From Clostridia bacterium (GTDB lineage: Bacteria > Bacillota > Clostridia > Oscillospirales > CAG-272): DNA of 52,707 nt. Of this stretch, positions 1-7,610 are shown piece after piece. The notes under the pieces were generated by a model that made no database searches, was not told where the DNA came from, and saw only the letters and a list, made by a program, of their open reading frames with translations. A program made the translations under genes and the position numbers. Each line of letters begins with the position of its first letter. The stretch's first letter is position 1. Where the stretch lies: the NCBI GenBank assembly GCA_017399145.1, contig JAFQEG010000022.1, forward strand, positions 1-52,707. Direction: 5' to 3'.

Positions 1-51
1 CTCCTTCAATTCCTTTGTATAATTCCTGAATTTTTGTCCTTTTTTAGCCAT
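1..51 (-). CDS. IS3-type transposase OrfA, N-terminal fragment
   Basis: Only the first 17 codons lie in the window; the gene continues past the left edge. The peptide begins MAKKGQKFRNYTKELKE, which resembles the start of small HTH OrfA proteins of IS3-family elements. A perfect AGGAGG ribosome site lies at 61-66, ten bases before the ATG. The terminal-repeat-like end of the element is about 80 bases upstream, near 133. The call is recognition from a short N-terminus, so a related HTH protein is possible. Confidence 0.6.
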   Translation of the reverse strand, partial: MAKKGQKFRNYTKELKE

Positions 52-109
52 AATTAAAAACCTCCTATGGCTTTATTATACCATAAGAGGTTTTATTCTG
101 CTTTTTATT

Positions 110-133
110 TTTTTGTGAACTATTTGGGGTTCA
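110..133 (-). repeat. Probable terminal inverted repeat of the left-edge IS
   Basis: Read on the minus strand the end starts TGAACCCCAAATAGTTCAC at 133. A TG start with a run of C near the tip is usual for IS3-family ends, and this one lies just upstream of the OrfA-like start. A similar string, TGCACCCCAAAAGTT, forms the palindrome at 51769-51813. The other end of the element is outside the window. Confidence 0.45.
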
Positions 134-154
134 CTTCATTTCGCTTCTCATTTT

Positions 155-1171
155 TCATTTCATTTTTGTTAGAATTTTAACAATTCCATCCTTGCTTATG
201 GCTTTTTCAACATCCTCGTAGGTGATTTCTAGGGTGCCATTCTTTATTTTATCGTATAGGTCTATAAAGATTTGCCATCTTGCGTAAGTGATTAAGGTGT
301 CCTCTATCCAATAGGAAAACTCTGTTCCTTCCATTTTAGATTCAAGCCCTTTCATTTTTGAATAAAGTGGTAGCCCATCCCCTGCATCGTGCCACAAATC
401 CACGAAGGCGTGTCGGTATTTTTTAGAATTTTGCTTATTTTCAACAAAGTCGAAGGCATCGCATTTTTCTATTGTTATTTTGTCCTTATTTGGGAATTGA
501 GGTAGTATATTTTCCTCGAAAAGCTGAATTACATTTTCGTCCCTTTCGACAATTGTTATGCTATTTACCTCTTGCTTTTGACTTACCATATAAGCAAAAT
601 AGCCCATACCAAGTCCAAAAACAGCCACATCCCCTTCCATTTTTTCGATATGGTGCTTCATTGTTTCAATTTCGTTTGGCTTGATTGCCATCCATTCTAC
701 ACCGTTTTCGAATACTGTTGGGAAGCTAAATTCCTCGTTAAAAAAGCCGATTTGAGGTATTTCTGTGTAGTTGTCTTCAACTAAAATATCCTTATAGATA
801 AAGCCCTCGTATTTTTGATAGGTTTGATAACCTAGACTCCAATTCTTTAGCTTTTTTGTGGGAATTTTTATGTTTTTGTAATATGGGTCGCTTTTGTATT
901 CTGTTGCATTTAGCTTTTTTACAGATTTTTTTAGATACTCTCTTTCTAAAATTCTAATGACACCCTCGTCGTCACTTAGTGCGTTTGATAGAAAGATTGC
1001 AAAAACTCTTTCCTCGTTTATGCCCATATCAGACCCGATTTCCTTCATAAGCCTCTCGTTTACTAGTGTTGGAAATTCGTTTAAATAATCGGCAATTAGG
1101 GAAAATGCCAAGAAATTCTTTTTTCTTGTTTTTTCAAGCTCCTCTATTTTTGATAGGTCCTCTTTTTTCAT
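155..1171 (-). CDS. SAM-dependent methyltransferase-like protein
   Basis: 338 residues. An N-terminal helical region of about 100 residues precedes a Rossmann-like core. Residues 182-190 (VAVFGLGMG) look like motif I of class I SAM methyltransferases or spermidine synthases, and the acidic ER-D at 209-211 fits the ribose-binding position. A later FVDLWHDAGDG could be the motif IV region. The substrate cannot be told from sequence. The start codon lies two bases after the stop of coaW, so the two genes are almost certainly cotranscribed; no functional link is proven by this. A non-catalytic SAM-binding role remains possible. Confidence 0.6.
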   Translation of the reverse strand: MKKEDLSKIEELEKTRKKNFLAFSLIADYLNEFPTLVNERLMKEIGSDMGINEERVFAIFLSNALSDDEGVIRILEREYLKKSVKKLNATEYKSDPYYKNIKIPTKKLKNWSLGYQTYQKYEGFIYKDILVEDNYTEIPQIGFFNEEFSFPTVFENGVEWMAIKPNEIETMKHHIEKMEGDVAVFGLGMGYFAYMVSQKQEVNSITIVERDENVIQLFEENILPQFPNKDKITIEKCDAFDFVENKQNSKKYRHAFVDLWHDAGDGLPLYSKMKGLESKMEGTEFSYWIEDTLITYARWQIFIDLYDKIKNGTLEITYEDVEKAISKDGIVKILTKMK

Positions 1172-1172
1172 C

Positions 1173-1997
1173 TTACTTTTCGAATGAGGAAAGCGCTGAT
1201 CCTATAACTGTACTGAATTGTGCGTTTTCTGGAATAATAAAGTTCATATTAAACATTTGGTTTAAAACATCAAAAATTTGTGGCGCTTGGGAAATTTGTG
1301 TTAGATTTCCTGTTAGTACAATATCCTTTATGCCAAATTGCTTTGATGCAAAATAAGCTACCATACCAACTGTTTCAAACACCATATTGATAAGGCCGAT
1401 TGCAAGGTCACCTTGAGTTGCTATATCGTCAAGCTTACCAAAGTTTGATGCAGTCATTTGGCTACTGAGCCCCATATCCTTACGTGAAATATCCTTAATT
1501 TTTAGGTCAACGTTGTTTATGTCACCTGTCTTTGCAAGGTCGTCAATATGCTCTATCTTGCTAAGCCCTAATAGCTTGCCTGAAAGTCCCATTAGGGTAC
1601 CTCCACCAACGCCTGTGCCTCCTAAATATTCAGGCTCACAGCCACGCTTTGCGTGTACTAGCGCTGTACCTGTGCCAAGGCTTACTATTATAGCCTCGTC
1701 AAGGCCTGATAGATAAAGTCCACCTAAGCCTATGCTTTTAAATTCAGGGGTAACCTGACATTTTAGGTTGTAAATTGGCTTATTAACGTAGGATGAGCCA
1801 ACTCCTGTTATCATTACCTTTTCTATATCGTTAAGTCCTAAGCCGTTAGTATCTGTAAATTTACCAAAGGCTCCATATATTGACGTAATTGGGTCGTCTG
1901 CTGTAACAAACATGGGCTTTATTAGTTTTTTGTTACTGTCAAAGCCTACTATTTTCGTGGTGCTACCACCAACATCTATTCCTATAACTACTCCCAT
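1173..1997 (-). CDS. coaW: Type II pantothenate kinase
   Basis: Phosphorylates pantothenate, the first step of coenzyme A synthesis. The 274-residue protein opens with the ATP-binding DVGGSTTK phosphate loop at about residues 7-14 and carries VSLGTGTA and a glycine-rich GGTGVGGGT segment, as in the ASKHA-fold type II kinases of Gram-positive bacteria. I chose the ATG at 1995-1997 because AAGGAGAG sits just upstream; a longer reading would add 13 residues without a ribosome site. A promoter with TTGATT and TAAAAT lies at 2027-2055. Type II enzymes are usually insensitive to CoA feedback, which is family knowledge. Confidence 0.85.
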   Translation of the reverse strand: MGVVIGIDVGGSTTKIVGFDSNKKLIKPMFVTADDPITSIYGAFGKFTDTNGLGLNDIEKVMITGVGSSYVNKPIYNLKCQVTPEFKSIGLGGLYLSGLDEAIIVSLGTGTALVHAKRGCEPEYLGGTGVGGGTLMGLSGKLLGLSKIEHIDDLAKTGDINNVDLKIKDISRKDMGLSSQMTASNFGKLDDIATQGDLAIGLINMVFETVGMVAYFASKQFGIKDIVLTGNLTQISQAPQIFDVLNQMFNMNFIIPENAQFSTVIGSALSSFEK

Positions 1998-2026
1998 ATT
2001 TATTCTCTCCTTGTTCAGTTTTTTAT

Positions 2027-2055
2027 ATTTTACCATAGTATATGGGAAAAATCAA
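2027..2055 (-). promoter_or_regulatory. Promoter for coaW and the methyltransferase-like gene
   Basis: Minus-strand TTGATT (2050-2055), 17-base spacer, TAAAAT (2027-2032), 30 bases before the chosen coaW start. Confidence 0.65.
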
Positions 2056-2073
2056 TATATTCTGCCCTGTTTA

Positions 2074-2103
2074 TTGACATAAAACGCTTAAACGTGTTAA
2101 AAT
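2074..2103 (+). promoter_or_regulatory. Orphan forward promoter
   Basis: TTGACA (2074-2079), 18-base spacer, TAAAAT (2098-2103). It points to a ribosome site and ATG at 2134 but to no full gene; see the small reading frame below. Confidence 0.55.
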
Positions 2104-2133
2104 AATTAAAAGATTACTGTTAAAGGAGTGCCA

Positions 2134-2238
2134 ATGAACGCTTACAATACCGATGCTTACATAAAAAAATCGAGGCAATGCCTCGATTTTTTTAATCTAA
2201 TGCTATTTCGTGACCTAATTCGGCAGATTTATAGATAG
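2134..2238 (+). CDS. Possible 34-codon peptide or truncated gene start
   Basis: An ATG at 2134 follows AAAGGAG with five-base spacing and a good promoter. It encodes MNAYNTDAYIKKSRQCLDFF and a further 14 residues to a TAG at 2236-2238. The reading frame runs straight through the terminator hairpin at 2164-2194 and into the 3' end of the opposite gene, so most transcripts should end before the stop codon. The simplest view is the leftover 5' end of a deleted gene; a regulatory leader peptide is an alternative. I do not recognise the peptide. Confidence 0.3.
   Translation: MNAYNTDAYIKKSRQCLDFFNLMLFRDLIRQIYR
2164..2194. terminator. Bidirectional terminator
   Basis: Stem AATCGAGGC / GCCTCGATT with a tiny AAT loop, flanked by A and T runs on both sides. 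It ends the ThuA/Gfo-Idh transcript on the minus strand and the orphan transcript on the plus strand. Confidence 0.85.
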
Positions 2239-3217
2239 CCTCAAGGATTTTTACCATATTTACGCCCTGTTGTGGTGTAAAGTCTGGGTCCGCCTTGCCT
2301 TCGATTACGTCTATAAAGTGTCTTATGTTTTGCTCGTGGTGTGGTGGGCAATTATAGTCATCAATTGCAGGCTTAATTGTAATATTTGTACCACATTCCT
2401 CGGTAAATACATCGAATTTTCTATCAATGCCTGACATTCTTGAGCCTGATTTTGTACCACGAAGCTCAACAAACATTTGGTCATATTCGATATTAGATGC
2501 CCAAGAAAATTCTATTTGCAAGCAAGCACCATTTTCAAAACGAATAAAGCCCATTGCAAGGTCCTCAACATCTGTTTTTGAGTATGAGGTGTGTGGGAAT
2601 TTTGAATAGGTGCATCCACTTACTGTAACAGGCTTTGGATTGCCCATTAGGTACATTGCAAGGTCTATAATATGTACACCAAGGTCGATAAGTGGTCCTC
2701 CACCAGATTGCTTTTTATCGGTAAACCAACCACCCCAGCCAGGGATACCACGACGGCGAATCCAACCACAGCGACCTGCATAGATTTCACCCATTTTGTC
2801 CTCGGCAATATATTGCTTTAGAAACTTTGTTGTAGGTCTATAACGATTATTTCTTATAACCATTAAAACCTTGCCATTTTTCTCTGAGGCTTCCTTCATC
2901 TTTTCTGCCTCAGCTACGTTTATTGCATCTGGCTTTTCACAGATTACGTGCAAGCCATTGTTTAGGGCATAAATTGCAATCTCGGAGTGAAGCACGTTTG
3001 GTGTACAAATGTCAACTGCATCAAGTGTTTCTCTTTGAATCATTTCACGATAGTCGGTGTAAAGCTTAGCATTTGGGTATCTTTTTTCGACACTCTCTAG
3101 CTTTTTTTCGTCAATATCGCAAATTGCAACTATTTCTGCATTGTCTATTTTATCGTAGGCACCCATGTGAGGTCCTTGGCAGATTTTACCTGCGCCTACT
3201 ATGCCGATTCTAACCAT
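2192..3217 (-). CDS. Gfo/Idh/MocA-family sugar oxidoreductase
   Basis: NAD(P)-dependent dehydrogenase of the glucose-fructose oxidoreductase / inositol dehydrogenase group, 341 residues. The N-terminal Rossmann domain has GIVGAGKICQGPHMGAY at 5-21; the family EKP motif is at 94-96; the C-terminal alpha/beta domain carries GGPLIDLGVHIIDLAMYLMG, whose Asp and His are the usual catalytic region. The chosen ATG at 3215-3217 overlaps the stop of the ThuA gene as TAATG, so translation is coupled. Pairing with ThuA is common in sugar or glycoside catabolism. The actual substrate cannot be read from sequence. Confidence 0.88.
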   Translation of the reverse strand: MVRIGIVGAGKICQGPHMGAYDKIDNAEIVAICDIDEKKLESVEKRYPNAKLYTDYREMIQRETLDAVDICTPNVLHSEIAIYALNNGLHVICEKPDAINVAEAEKMKEASEKNGKVLMVIRNNRYRPTTKFLKQYIAEDKMGEIYAGRCGWIRRRGIPGWGGWFTDKKQSGGGPLIDLGVHIIDLAMYLMGNPKPVTVSGCTYSKFPHTSYSKTDVEDLAMGFIRFENGACLQIEFSWASNIEYDQMFVELRGTKSGSRMSGIDRKFDVFTEECGTNITIKPAIDDYNCPPHHEQNIRHFIDVIEGKADPDFTPQQGVNMVKILEAIYKSAELGHEIALD

Positions 3218-3957
3218 TATTTTTCCTCTAGTCTTGCAATCCATGGGCATTCAAGCTTAATACGGCATTGTGGATTAACCCATCTTACTGCGTTTGTAAT
3301 AATCTTTTGAACGTCACTATTGTAGAAGGTTGGATATGACTCATGGCCTGGTTGGAAATAGAAAATCTTACCATTTTCTCTTCTCCAGCAACAAGCTGAG
3401 CGGAATACCTCGCCACCATTGTACCAGCCAATCATAAGTAGCTTATCTGGGTCAGGAATACCAAATGGCTCAGAATAGGTTTCCTCGCCCTCTAGCTCAA
3501 TAAATCTCTTGTCCTCAAAGCCAGCCATAATTGGATGGTTGTGGTCAAGAATCCATAGTCTTTCCTTATCGTCGCTTTCTCTCCAGCCTAGGTTACAGGT
3601 TGTGCCCATCAAAAGCTTAAATGGCTTAGAATGGTGTGCAGAGTGTAGGAAAATAATACCCATACCAGCAAGAACTGCTTCCTTAACCTTGATTGCTATT
3701 TCATCAGGTACTTGACCGTGTGCTACGTGTCCCCACCAAATCATAACGTCGGTGTCAGCCAAAAGCTCGTCGGTAATACCTGCATTTTCTGTTAATTGAT
3801 TGTTTTCGTCATAAAGTGTAGCTGTTGTTACTTGAATATCCTCGTTTGTACCAAGAAATTCTGCGATTGCGCCGTGAATACCCTTTGGATATACCTTTGC
3901 AATTCTTTCTTCCACTTGCTCGTGACGATACTCGTTCCAAACTGTTACCTTAATCAT
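3217..3957 (-). CDS. ThuA-domain protein
   Basis: 246 residues with the ThuA (trehalose utilization) glutamine-amidotransferase-like fold. Recognisable segments are MIWWGHVAHGQVPDE, the glycine-rich strand GMGIIFLHSAHHS and the C-terminal IFYFQPGHESYPTFY. ThuA-like proteins usually sit with Gfo/Idh/MocA dehydrogenases and are thought to act on 3-keto sugars, though the chemistry is not settled; the coupled downstream dehydrogenase matches that pattern. No classical amidotransferase nucleophile is evident. A strong promoter is at 3986-4014. Confident on family, not on reaction. Confidence 0.85.
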   Translation of the reverse strand: MIKVTVWNEYRHEQVEERIAKVYPKGIHGAIAEFLGTNEDIQVTTATLYDENNQLTENAGITDELLADTDVMIWWGHVAHGQVPDEIAIKVKEAVLAGMGIIFLHSAHHSKPFKLLMGTTCNLGWRESDDKERLWILDHNHPIMAGFEDKRFIELEGEETYSEPFGIPDPDKLLMIGWYNGGEVFRSACCWRRENGKIFYFQPGHESYPTFYNSDVQKIITNAVRWVNPQCRIKLECPWIARLEEK

Positions 3958-3985
3958 AGTTTTACCTCGCTATTGTTTTTTCTTT

Positions 3986-4014
3986 AGTATATCATACCTA
4001 AATCTTTAATTCAA
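3986..4014 (-). promoter_or_regulatory. Promoter for ThuA/Gfo-Idh operon
   Basis: Minus-strand TTGAAT (4009-4014), 17-base spacer, TATACT (3986-3991). The ung promoter lies back to back about 20 bases away. Confidence 0.7.
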
Positions 4015-4032
4015 GTAATTACCTTAATTTTA

Positions 4033-4061
4033 TTGACAAAAATTGATAAAAATGGTAACAT
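4033..4061 (+). promoter_or_regulatory. Promoter for ung
   Basis: TTGACA (4033-4038), 17-base spacer, TAACAT (4056-4061), about 30 bases before the chosen ATG. Confidence 0.65.
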
Positions 4062-4089
4062 AAAAATAGCACACAAAGAGGGGTATATT

Positions 4090-4764
4090 ATGGTTAATAT
4101 TGGTAACGACTGGGATGAAATTTTAAAGGACGAATTTAAGAAGGATTATTACCTTAAAATTAGAGAGTTTTTAAAGGTTGAGTATTCTACAAGACAGATT
4201 TTTCCTTCTATGTATGATATTTTTAACGCGCTCAAATATACCTCGTTTGGTGGGACACGTGTCGTAATTTTAGGGCAAGACCCCTATCACGAGCCAGGTC
4301 AAGCACACGGTCTTTCCTTCTCGGTTTTGAAGGGTGTTAAAATTCCACCATCACTTGTAAATATTTATAAGGAATTAAATTCTGACATAGGAATGAAAAT
4401 ACCTAATCATGGGGAATTGACCTCTTGGGCTAAGCAGGGTGTTTTATTACTAAACGCAACTCTTACAGTAAGACAAGGAATGGCAAATAGCCATCAAAAT
4501 ATAGGTTGGGCTGTTTTTACCGACGAAATTATTAAAAAGCTAAACCAATCAAGCAGTCCTATTGTATTTATTTTATGGGGTGGTAATGCAAGGTCTAAAA
4601 AGAAATATATTACCAATCCCTTGCATTTAATTATAGAGTCTGCCCATCCATCTCCCTTGTCCGCATACAACGGATTTTTCGGGTCTAAGCCCTTTTCTCG
4701 TGCTAATGATTTTCTTATTAAAAATGGTTTTAGTCCTATTAATTGGAATAGTATAAATGAATAA
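4090..4764 (+). CDS. ung: Uracil-DNA glycosylase (family 1)
   Basis: Removes uracil from DNA as the first step of base excision repair. The 224-residue protein has the family 1 motifs in order: GQDPYH with the catalytic Asp at about residue 64, LLLNATLTV (uracil-binding Asn), and [13 protein letters not shown] (catalytic His and minor-groove loop) near the C-terminus. Length is normal for the family. I chose the ATG at 4090, after an AGAGGGG ribosome site and downstream of the promoter; a start further upstream would lie inside the promoter. Monocistronic, ended by the hairpin at 4763-4788. Confidence 0.95.
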   Translation: MVNIGNDWDEILKDEFKKDYYLKIREFLKVEYSTRQIFPSMYDIFNALKYTSFGGTRVVILGQDPYHEPGQAHGLSFSVLKGVKIPPSLVNIYKELNSDIGMKIPNHGELTSWAKQGVLLLNATLTVRQGMANSHQNIGWAVFTDEIIKKLNQSSSPIVFILWGGNARSKKKYITNPLHLIIESAHPSPLSAYNGFFGSKPFSRANDFLIKNGFSPINWNSINE

Positions 4765-4788
4765 AAGGAAGGCTTTTGCCTTCCTTTT
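4763..4788. terminator. Bidirectional terminator between ung and bioY
   Basis: Stem AAAAGGAAGGC / GCCTTCCTTTT with a TTTT loop; serves the convergent genes ung and bioY. Confidence 0.85.
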
Positions 4789-4789
4789 A

Positions 4790-5296
4790 TTATATTCTTT
4801 TTTTGATTAGGCTTGCAAGATAATAGCCTATTATTACTAAGATGATGTCCTTTATTAAGTATGGTAGAGATACAACTACAAAGGAATTTATGATGCTTTG
4901 GCCTGATAAATAGCTATACCATAAAATGCCGATTGTGTGACATATTAGCAAGCCTACTATACCTAGTAGTATTCCTAGTCTTCTTTCGTTACAGATAGCA
5001 CAGAAAATTACAAAAGGTACAAAGCCTAAAATAAAGCCCCCTGTGTAGGATAATAGCGCTTGTATGCCACCTTGAAATGACGAAAAAACTGGTGCTCCTA
5101 CAAAGCCTAGAAGCAGGTATGTAACGATTACTGTCGTTGATTTTTTCATACCCAAATAGTAGCCTGTAAGACTTAGTGCAAGGACTTGAAGTGTGATTGG
5201 CACAGGTCCTGTTGGCAAGGCTATTTGCGATATTATGGCAAGAATTGCAACAAAGATTGCACACTCTGTAATATTACGAATTTTTTGCTTTTTCAT
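4790..5296 (-). CDS. bioY: Biotin transporter substrate-binding protein BioY
   Basis: 168-residue integral membrane protein, the S-component of an ECF-type biotin uptake system. About six hydrophobic helices are visible, and the family segment GPVPITLQ follows the first helix at about residue 30. The C-terminus ends in a short basic tail (LIKKRI). Its start overlaps the end of birA by four bases (ATGA type), so ligase and importer are made together. The ECF energizing module (EcfA/EcfT) is not in the window. No biotin synthesis genes are seen here, so salvage is the likely strategy, which is inference from one locus. Confidence 0.92.
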   Translation of the reverse strand: MKKQKIRNITECAIFVAILAIISQIALPTGPVPITLQVLALSLTGYYLGMKKSTTVIVTYLLLGFVGAPVFSSFQGGIQALLSYTGGFILGFVPFVIFCAICNERRLGILLGIVGLLICHTIGILWYSYLSGQSIINSFVVVSLPYLIKDIILVIIGYYLASLIKKRI

Positions 5297-6261
5297 TTGA
5301 CCCTTGCCCTTGCCTCGCCGGAGTTAAAGGTCCTTATTCCGTCCTTTGTTTTTACAACTAAATGTGCATTTTCGTCAACGTCAATAGCTGTGCCCTTAGT
5401 TATCTCATTTCCTACCTGCACCTCAATCTCTTTGCCAATTAGCATAGATTTTTGACGATATTTTTCGATAAATTTCTTTTTTTCTAGGTCTTTGTAGCCA
5501 TCAAAGAATTTATCAATAATTTTAGCGCATAGGATTGATTTATAATCCTTTGGGCATTCCTTGCTTGAATATATAGAGGTTGCGATATTTTCGATATCCT
5601 TATGAAAACCGTTTTCCGGTGGTGTTATGTTAATACCTATGCCTAAGATTGCGTATTGTAAACATGAGGTTTCAAAATCTATTGATGCCTCTGTTAGAAT
5701 GCCTGACACCTTTCTTTCATTTATATATATATCGTTTACCCATTTTATATGACAGCTCTTACCACTTGTTTCCTCTATTGCCTCAAGGACGGCAACTGCA
5801 CCTAATACAGTAATGTAAACACTTTTATCAAGGGAAATATGGGGCTTTAATATGATTGACATATAAAGTCCGTTTTCGCTATTTGATATAAAGCTTCTAC
5901 CCATCCTGCCCTTGCCTGCACTTTGGGATTTTGCAATTACAACGTCCCCCTCACATGCGCCATTTTGGGCAAGTGTCTTTGCCTCTATGTTGGTAGATGG
6001 GATTTCTTCATATATTATAATTTTTCTTTTTGTTTTTAGGTGCTTATTAATTGTATTTTCACTAAACAATTCGACGTTAGAATTTAAAACGTAGCCCGAG
6101 TTGGCAACTGATTCTATATCATAGCCGTCTTTTTTTAATGAATTTATTCCCTTCCATACTGCATTTCGTGTAATAGAAAGCTTCCTTGCAATTTCCTCAC
6201 CCGAAATACAATTTCCACAATTATCATTTAATATTTCAAGTATTTTTTCTTTTGTTTTCAT
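5293..6261 (-). CDS. birA: Bifunctional biotin-protein ligase / biotin repressor
   Basis: 322 residues. Residues 1-60 form a winged helix-turn-helix (ISGEEIARKLSITRNAVWKG), so this is the DNA-binding type. The ligase domain has the biotinyl-AMP loop SQSAGKGRMGR at about 112-122 in place of the more usual GRGRRGR, then KWVNDIY and a C-terminal SH3-like domain. It activates biotin, loads it on carboxylase carrier domains and, as biotinyl-AMP complex, represses transcription. A BirA-box-like palindrome overlaps its own promoter (6270-6297), giving autoregulation of birA-bioY. Confidence 0.93.
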   Translation of the reverse strand: MKTKEKILEILNDNCGNCISGEEIARKLSITRNAVWKGINSLKKDGYDIESVANSGYVLNSNVELFSENTINKHLKTKRKIIIYEEIPSTNIEAKTLAQNGACEGDVVIAKSQSAGKGRMGRSFISNSENGLYMSIILKPHISLDKSVYITVLGAVAVLEAIEETSGKSCHIKWVNDIYINERKVSGILTEASIDFETSCLQYAILGIGINITPPENGFHKDIENIATSIYSSKECPKDYKSILCAKIIDKFFDGYKDLEKKKFIEKYRQKSMLIGKEIEVQVGNEITKGTAIDVDENAHLVVKTKDGIRTFNSGEARARVK

Positions 6262-6269
6262 AGTTTCCT

Positions 6270-6297
6270 TGTCACCCTTTATATTTTGTGGTTGACA
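6270..6297 (-). promoter_or_regulatory. BirA operator overlapping the birA promoter
   Basis: Half-sites TGTCACCC (6270-6277) and GGTTGACA (6290-6297) form an imperfect palindrome with a 12-base centre, similar to Gram-positive BirA boxes. On the minus strand a -10 TATAAA (6278-6283) lies in the centre and a -35 TTGCTA lies at 6302-6307, so binding would block transcription. The centre is slightly shorter than in the examples I know. Confidence 0.6.
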
Positions 6298-6309
6298 TTT
6301 ATAGCAAAC

Positions 6310-6335
6310 GAAAACGGACTAAAAAGTCCGTTTTC
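6310..6335 (-). terminator. Terminator after the LCP-like gene
   Basis: Stem GAAAACGGACT / AGTCCGTTTTC with a four-base loop, just before the birA promoter. Confidence 0.75.
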
Positions 6336-6347
6336 TTATATTTTTAA

Positions 6348-7496
6348 TTATTCAATTCCGTAGAATAGCTTTAGAAGCTCAGCTCTTTCGGTTGCATAGT
6401 CTGTGTAACCGAAAACATTTGGATAGAGATACTCGATATTATCATCACCAACTGCAACACCTGTGCCAACCTCACCAGCTGCGTTCAAGGACATTTGGAT
6501 TAGTGCACTAAAGTCTTCTCTTGCAACTGAAGCCTTAACGCTTTCGCCAGCTACGTCGATAAGTCCCTTAAATCCACCTATGCCATTAGAAATAACTGCT
6601 GGAAGGAATGCTTCAACAACATTCTTCATAGCTACTTCCTTATCTGCACCAAAGGACTTGAGATAAGCGATTGTTTGAATACCTGTTAGCTTAATGCTGT
6701 CACCCTCAAGTGCAACATTTGCAGTATCCTTATACTTTTCTACCTTTTTAAGTTCAGCAATAATTGCGTTTGTTGCATCAACTACGGTTGCATCTCCCTT
6801 AACAGCAAGAGCACCATTGTTGTCAATAGCCTTTGCAATTACATCGTAGCTAAGTGCTGCGTAACCATTTAGGTCAACACCATAGTTTTCTTGAATTGTT
6901 CTTGCAAGTAGTGGAAGTGAGCCCCACTTGTATGCATCATAAAGTGGACCTACCTTTTCAGCAGAAGGAATGTATACAAGCGCTGAATTTGTCAATGTTG
7001 CATAAGTAACCTTCTTTGTTGTTGAGTCGAATGACATCAAAATGATTGTACCAAGTGTTTCATCCTCTGTAAGATTGTTAATGCCAAATATTGCGTATGT
7101 ATAAACACCTTCCTTTGAAGCTATGCTACTTGAAGCTGAAGCATAGTTTTCTAGCGCCTTAACATATTGTGCCTTCAAGTAATTCTTCCAGAATTCATCT
7201 GTTTCACTCTTTGTGTAGAATTCATTAGCCTCTGGATATTTCGTAGCAAAATCCTCAGGCGTAACTGTTGCAACTGCGTTGTCAATGTCAACCTCTGGGA
7301 ATTTACCAGCTGCGTTATCTATCATCGCGTTCAAAATAAGAACAGCAAACACAAGTACGATTACTGCAATTAGAATTCCCATTAAAACCTTTCTGTATGG
7401 GAAAGCCTTTTGCTCTGCTGTAACAGGCTTAAGCTGTGCTTTATTTTCAATCTCGCTATTTGCGGATCTTTCTCTTCTTTCATCAATGTTACCCAT
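6348..7496 (-). CDS. Membrane-anchored, degenerate LytR-CpsA-Psr-like protein
   Basis: 382 residues: cytoplasmic N-terminus, one membrane helix at about 37-57, extracellular rest. The middle part follows the LCP fold in order: TLGTIILMSFDSTTKKVTYA, then VGPLYDAYKWGS, then the helix ENYGVDLNGYAALSYDVIAK, then GIQTIAYLKS. LCP enzymes join wall polymers to peptidoglycan using conserved Arg and Asp residues (RSD and PRDT motifs). Here TLG and LTNSA stand at those sites, so catalysis is doubtful. A strong ribosome site (AAGGAGGT) and a consensus promoter suggest good expression. An envelope role is inferred. Confidence 0.6.
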   Translation of the reverse strand: MGNIDERRERSANSEIENKAQLKPVTAEQKAFPYRKVLMGILIAVIVLVFAVLILNAMIDNAAGKFPEVDIDNAVATVTPEDFATKYPEANEFYTKSETDEFWKNYLKAQYVKALENYASASSSIASKEGVYTYAIFGINNLTEDETLGTIILMSFDSTTKKVTYATLTNSALVYIPSAEKVGPLYDAYKWGSLPLLARTIQENYGVDLNGYAALSYDVIAKAIDNNGALAVKGDATVVDATNAIIAELKKVEKYKDTANVALEGDSIKLTGIQTIAYLKSFGADKEVAMKNVVEAFLPAVISNGIGGFKGLIDVAGESVKASVAREDFSALIQMSLNAAGEVGTGVAVGDDNIEYLYPNVFGYTDYATERAELLKLFYGIE

Positions 7497-7539
7497 TATG
7501 AAAAACCTCCTTGATTGAATACCATAGTTTTATATACTA

Positions 7540-7568
7540 ATTTTATATCAAAATAAGAATAATGTCAA
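7540..7568 (-). promoter_or_regulatory. Promoter for the LCP-like gene
   Basis: Minus-strand TTGACA (7563-7568), 17-base spacer, TAAAAT (7540-7545). Confidence 0.75.
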
Positions 7569-7610
7569 CACTTTTTTCATTTTTTGTTGTAAAATATTTT
7601 ATTTTCTTAT

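Noticed and set aside
4033-4089. N-terminal extension of ung by 19 residues
   Set aside because: It would begin within the -35 box; ATG at 4090 follows AGAGGGG.
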